Shown here: piece by piece, positions 59,805 to 64,000 of the stretch
How positions within the stretch are numbered: position 1 is the stretch's first letter
Layout: each line of letters begins with the position of its first letter
Source: Omphiscola glabra
Taxonomy: Eukaryota > Mollusca > Gastropoda > Lymnaeidae
Assembly: GCA_964017045.1 (NCBI GenBank)
Contig: OZ024811.1
Location: 13,235,818-13,299,817, forward strand
DNA: 64,000 bases
Reading direction: 5' to 3'
Notes under the pieces: generated by a model
What the model was told of the DNA's origin: nothing
Seen by the model: only the letters and a program-made list of their open reading frames with translations
The model's database searches: none
Translations under genes and position numbers: made by a program

Positions 59805-60540
59805 GTACTGTCGATCAATAACATTGCACTTTCTAGCACTGCACTGAACACGACTGTACTGCCTGAAGCTAGCATTATACTGCCTAGCACTAGCGTTGTC
59901 CCTACTGCTGCAAACACTGGACCCATGTACTGGACACTAGTGTACTGGATACCAGTGTACTGGACCCATGTACTGGACCCATGTACTGGAAACCAGTGTA
60001 CTGGACCCATATACTGGACCCATGTATTGGACACCAGTGTACTGGACCCATATGCTGGACCCATGTACTGGACCCATGTACTGGACACCAGTGTACTGGA
60101 CCCATGTACTGGACACCAGTGTACTGGACCCATGTACTGTATACCAGAGTAGTGGACCCATATACTGGACCCATGTACTGGACCAGTGGTTCTCAACCTT
60201 CTTAATGTCACGACCCTTTAACACAGTTCCTCGTGTTGTTGAGACCCCCAACCACAACATTATTTTCGTTGCTGCTTCATAACTGTAGGGTATATGTGTT
60301 TTCCGATGGTCTTAGGCGACCCCGTGAAAGGGTCGTTCGACCCTAAAAGGGGTCGCAACCCACAGGTTGAGAACCGCAGTACTAGACCCAGGTACTGGAC
60401 ACCAGTGTACTGAACACCATAGTACTGTCCAGCACAATAATGGTACTGCCTGCCAGTGTAATGGACACCATTGTACTGGACACCATTGTACTGTCTATAA
60501 CAACAATTGCACTGCCCGCCAGTGCACTGGACACCATTGC
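59805..60540. repeat. 13-15-bp 'gtactggacccat' minisatellite, split by a SPIN-like insertion
   Basis: Units 'gtactggacccat' and 'gtgtactggacacca' are dense at about 59920-60183 and resume at 60380-60540, with degenerate copies from about 59805. The break is exactly the SPIN-like element at 60184-60379, which duplicated 8 bp of the repeat on insertion. Open frames through the block are repeat-derived. Confidence 0.92.
60184..60379 (+). mobile_element. SPIN-like non-autonomous hAT transposon, copy 4
   Basis: A 196-bp element begins 'cagtggttctcaaccttctt' and ends 'aggttgagaaccgcag'. It carries 'cgaccctttaacacagttcc', 'attattttcgttgctgcttc' and 'ttccgatggtcttaggcgac'. Flanks 'tactggac' (60176-60183) and 'tactagac' (60380-60387) are an 8-bp duplication with one transition. 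It sits inside a tandem array, so it is younger than that array. No transposase. Confidence 0.94.
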
Positions 60541-60618
60541 ATTATCTGCTTTTTTACTTCTCTTCAACCAGACTTGCACAACTCAAAATGTAAGGCGGGC
60601 TGTTATACTTTATGAAAA

Positions 60619-61395
60619 ACTTGTCCGGGCCAAAAGAATATAGGGCAGTATACTTGTGCGGGCCAAAAGAATATAGGGCAGTATACTTGTGCGGGCCAAA
60701 AGAATATAGGGCAGTATACTTGTGCGGGCCAAAATAATATAGGGCAGCATACTTGTGCGGGCCAAAAGAATATAGGGCAGCATACTTGTGCGGGCCAAAA
60801 GAATATAGGGCAGCATACTTGTGCGGGCCAAAAGAATATAGGGCAGTATACTTGTGCGGGCCAAAAGAATATAGGGCAGTATACTTGTGCGGGCCAAAAG
60901 AATATAGGGCAGTATACTTGTGCTGGCCAAAAGAATATAGGGCAGTATACTTGTGCGGGCCAAAAGAATATAGGGCAGTATACTTGTGCTGGCCAAAAGA
61001 ATATAGGGCAGTATACTTGTGCGAGCCAAAAGAATATAGGGCAGTATACTTGTGCGGGCCAAAAGAATATAGGGCAGCATACTTGTGCGGACCAAAAGAA
61101 TATAGGGCAGCATACTTGTGCGGGCCAAAAGAATATAGGGCAGCATACTTGTGCGGGCCAAAAGAATATAGGGCAGTATACTTGTGCGGGCCAAAAGAAT
61201 ATAGGGCAGTATACTTGTGCGGGCCAAAAGAATATAGGGCAGTATACTTGTGCTGGCCAAAAGAATATAGGGCAGTATACTTGTGCGAGCCAAAAGAATA
61301 TAGGGCAGTATACTTGTGCGGGCCAAAAGAATATAGGGCAGCATACTTGTGCGGACCAAAAGAATATAGGGCAGTATACTTGTGCGGGCCAAAAG
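60619..61395. repeat. Minisatellite, 33-bp unit, about 24 copies, with an 8-unit higher-order period
   Basis: The unit is 'tatacttgtgcgggccaaaa' plus 'gaatatagggcag'. Variant order ('gctggcc', 'gcgagcc', then 'agcata' with 'gcgggcc', then 'gcggacc') appears at units 12-15 and again at 20-23, a 264-bp offset. The unit lacks minus-strand stops, so several long frames (up to 289 codons) run through it, and one + frame is also open. I treat these as artefacts. Confidence 0.97.
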
Positions 61396-62193
61396 AAAAT
61401 AAGAAGAATAAAGGATACGTCATTACTTCGCGGGCCGTACAGTGGCTAAGACTAGTTACATTTTTTTTAAAGATATCAACAATTATGGGCTAAAAATTAA
61501 TTTCTCTTAAAAATGCTTGCTTAAATATGTATGTGTCGATAAAGTTTTTTTTTTCACAAAATGTTACGGATTCACGTATTAGAATATTTTATTTGAATCA
61601 TGAAGAACTTTATTTATTTTTATAATTTTTTTTTTTTCAAATTTTACTTCGTGTCGCTCGATGTAAGGCGTAGACCACTCTTATAGTAACAATTTAAACA
61701 AAAAACGTCTTTACGCCAACGTCGCGTCATGAAAGGGGTGTGGAGTGAGAGCCAGTTCAGTCATAGCTTTATTTCAACGGTGTGAGATTGTCTTCCCCCA
61801 TTACTAGTCTAATTAATAACGAATTACCGGTACATTTTCAGCTCGGATTACACGACAGGAGACAATATTGCCCACGATCCTGGCACCAATAAAAAGCATT
61901 CAGCGAGTGGTCCAGTGGCTGACGCAACAAAGCATTACTTTGCGACATTTCAAGACTTTTAAACAAATTAAGCGGACGAGAAGGTGGGGAAACAAAATTA
62001 AACACGCGGGATGAAGGTTCTAAAGCCTTTTGTATGACCGCCCTATTATGTATCCGGTATGATATTTAGAGTATCCGATGAATCGGTAATTAGATCCTCT
62101 AAAACTAAAATTTAAAATAAAAAATATTTTTTTTAAAAAAATAATTAAAAATTTTAAATAATAAATTAAAAAATTGTGGATTTCCTCCCAATG
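61396..62193. other. Unannotated AT-rich sequence
   Basis: T and A runs near 61545, 61625 and 62128. No supported gene or repeat. Confidence 0.5.
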
Positions 62194-62412
62194 TACCGAG
62201 TTTAAGACCACAGCAGTGGTAGATTCAAAGTGCCGAGTTTAAGACTACATTAGTGGTAGATTCAAAGTGTCGAGTTTTTAAGACCACAGCAGTGGTAGAA
62301 TCAAAGTGCCGAGTTTAAGACTACATCAGTGGTAGATTCAAAGTGCCGAGTTTAAGACCACAGCAGTGGTAGAATCAAAGAGCCGAGTTTAAGACTACGT
62401 CAGTGGCAGATT
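62194..62412. repeat. 36-38-bp tandem repeat, six copies, alternating A/B types
   Basis: 'gtgccgagtttaagac' is followed alternately by 'cacagcagtgg' (copies 1, 3, 5) and 'tacatcagtgg' or a close variant (copies 2, 4, 6). The real repeating unit is therefore a dimer of about 74 bp. Confidence 0.9.
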
Positions 62413-62554
62413 CAAGTGGCTAAGATCCAAGTTAATGGTTGTCCTGGAAAATGTTTAATGTTATTTTGAGAGATCTCTGAAACCATATCCTGGAAAAAAA
62501 CAACAACAATATAAATATTTATGTATATTAAATTTGAAAACGATTTTGGAGCCG

Positions 62555-62770
62555 CCTTAAGGGCACTTCTGGACAACTGGATCGCCTTGAGACGCCACTG
62601 GATATTGGGAAATAGTTAAGTCCACGATCACCTATAGACAGTTGGACCACCGTGAGATCTCTCCGACATTTGGACCAACTTAACATCCCTCTGGACATTT
62701 GGACCACCCTGATATCTCCAGGACATTTAGACCTACGTGACATCTCTCTGGACATTTGGACCGCCTTAAG
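62555..62770. repeat. Degenerate 'ctctggacatttggacc' repeat, about 30-35 bp
   Basis: 'gacatttggaccaccttaac' and 'atctctctggacatttgg' variants recur at least five times at about 62640-62770, with looser copies to the left. Confidence 0.75.
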
Positions 62771-64000
62771 ACTACAGCCAACACGGATAAACACCACTAA
62801 ATACATTAAGTGTTTTAAAGTTTTTAAAATTGTAATAAAATGGCCCATTGCTATAATTATACTGTCTACTCTACTATAATCACCCTAGTGGGGACATTGC
62901 TCAACCTCGGTGCTCTTCTTTAATTTAATTATTTGCCATTGAAATGGTTTTTAACCATGAGTATAATGACTTTAAACAAACAAACAAAAAAGTGTAGGAG
63001 CACCATGTAAAAATATGGGAACCATCGCGATACGTCTCCCCCCACCCCCCTCTTTCCTCTCCTTCCCGCCGTATCACGCAAGCCAGAAAGTAGCAGAAGA
63101 GAAAACGATGGAACAGTCCGCGACAGCGCGCGCTCAGCCAGCCACATGGCAGCAGACGATCAAACAGACAAGCAGACGACATAACAGTAAATGCATGTTG
63201 CCTGGTACTTTGCAGTAGCTGTTTGTTTTTTTGTTTTTTCTTTTCAGTGCATGTGTGCAGTAGCAATCTCCAGGCTGGCGCGTGATATAACGGACTACTG
63301 CTACATGGTGATATTGCTTACCAATTGCGTAAAATTTAAGTTCTTGTTCAACTCACTAACGATTCCCAAAAGAATATTACTAGAATTTCTGATCATAACA
63401 CAGTGTTTCAATATATATTTTTAAATAAATTAATTAACAATAAACAACAACAAATTGTTTCTCTGTAAGAATAATAGTATTGTTCTGTAATTGTGAAATG
63501 TACGTTTTGTATTTTTTTACAAATGATAACTGTTTCTACGGTTGCCCAAATACAGAGAGTTGTAAGATATTAAAACTGTATTTGCAATAAAAATGTTTTG
63601 GAACATAGACATAATAATTTAATGAAACGGTTGGTGGGGGGTGGGGGAAGGGGGTGAAAGAGTATAGTAGAAGTTTAATGCACAACTAACCTTAATTATA
63701 CGTATTTGAGGAACGTTTATTTATTTATTTTTTTCATAAATAAAAGAATTAAATACGTTAAAGGTTAGAAATGTGTCTGAGATGTCACTCTACTTTTGAG
63801 TTGTTTTTAAAACTTTACCAGCTTTTCACTGGTCAGTTGCAGAATCATGGCGTTGCATTTAAACAACTCGCTTGTCCCTAATTGTGCGATGGTCTGTGCA
63901 AATGGGCATATCGAGTAAGTTTGGGAGTCGGAACACTTCAACTCGGCCAGGTCGTAACACCCAGTAAGTTTTAGATTACTCTTGGGATTTTTGCCCCCCC
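62771..64000. other. Unannotated sequence to the window edge
   Basis: Mixed unique and AT-rich sequence with a G-rich stretch near 63634-63656 and a final C run. Overlapping frames at 62925-63266 (-) and 63015-63424 (+) have no recognised domain. No supported gene. Confidence 0.45.

Noticed and set aside
60554..61493. 289-, 260- and 246-codon frames over the 33-bp array
   Set aside because: Open on both strands for the same compositional reason. They start or end inside the array or in arbitrary flank.

Overview
The window is eukaryotic, gene-poor, repeat-dominated DNA, most likely from a mollusc and probably a pulmonate gastropod. This rests on three points. There is no operon-like coding. 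Many families of short non-autonomous hAT-like elements and minisatellites are interleaved with A/T tracts and G/C homopolymers. Four copies resemble the SPIN ('Space Invader') hAT family, which I recall being reported from the pond snail Lymnaea stagnalis as well as from several vertebrates and a triatomine bug. The species is not proven. I found no protein-coding gene, exon, rRNA or tRNA that I can support. The long open frames are by-products of tandem repeats whose units lack stop codons, and the other short ones show no recognisable domain. No telomeric repeat is visible at either edge.

Layout. 0-10 kb: a 1.65-kb array of a 23-bp unit (2462-4112), a 15-bp array inside a larger duplication (5334-5907), a 13-bp array (6901-7327), and two SPIN-like elements (6197-6394, 8532-8729). 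10-20 kb: the 3' end of a non-LTR retrotransposon (9985-10255), then minisatellites of 16, 54, 21, 18, 17, 22, 46 and 14 bp. The 21-bp unit occurs at two separate loci. 20-25 kb: the most repeat-poor stretch, with a 147-bp tandem duplication. 25-31 kb: arrays of 62, 58-67, 29 and 36 bp. 31-41 kb: a palindromic element (31741-32106), a third SPIN-like copy (38018-38207), a fold-back element (38503-38700), a CAGGGGC-ended element (39926-40113), a 23-bp array and a second LINE tail. 41-50 kb: a 39-bp array of about 35 copies (45163-46530) and two more hAT-like elements. 50-64 kb: a GACA/GATA compound microsatellite, the second palindromic element (54618-54969), 68-, 13-15-, 33- and 36-38-bp arrays, and a fourth SPIN-like copy inserted in the 13-15-bp array.

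No gene network can be described. The biology here is mobile DNA and tandem-repeat evolution: target-site duplications flank several elements, three arrays show higher-order periodicity, and two copies of a palindromic element have their central spacer in opposite orientations. All element family names rest on visual recognition of termini, not on a database search.
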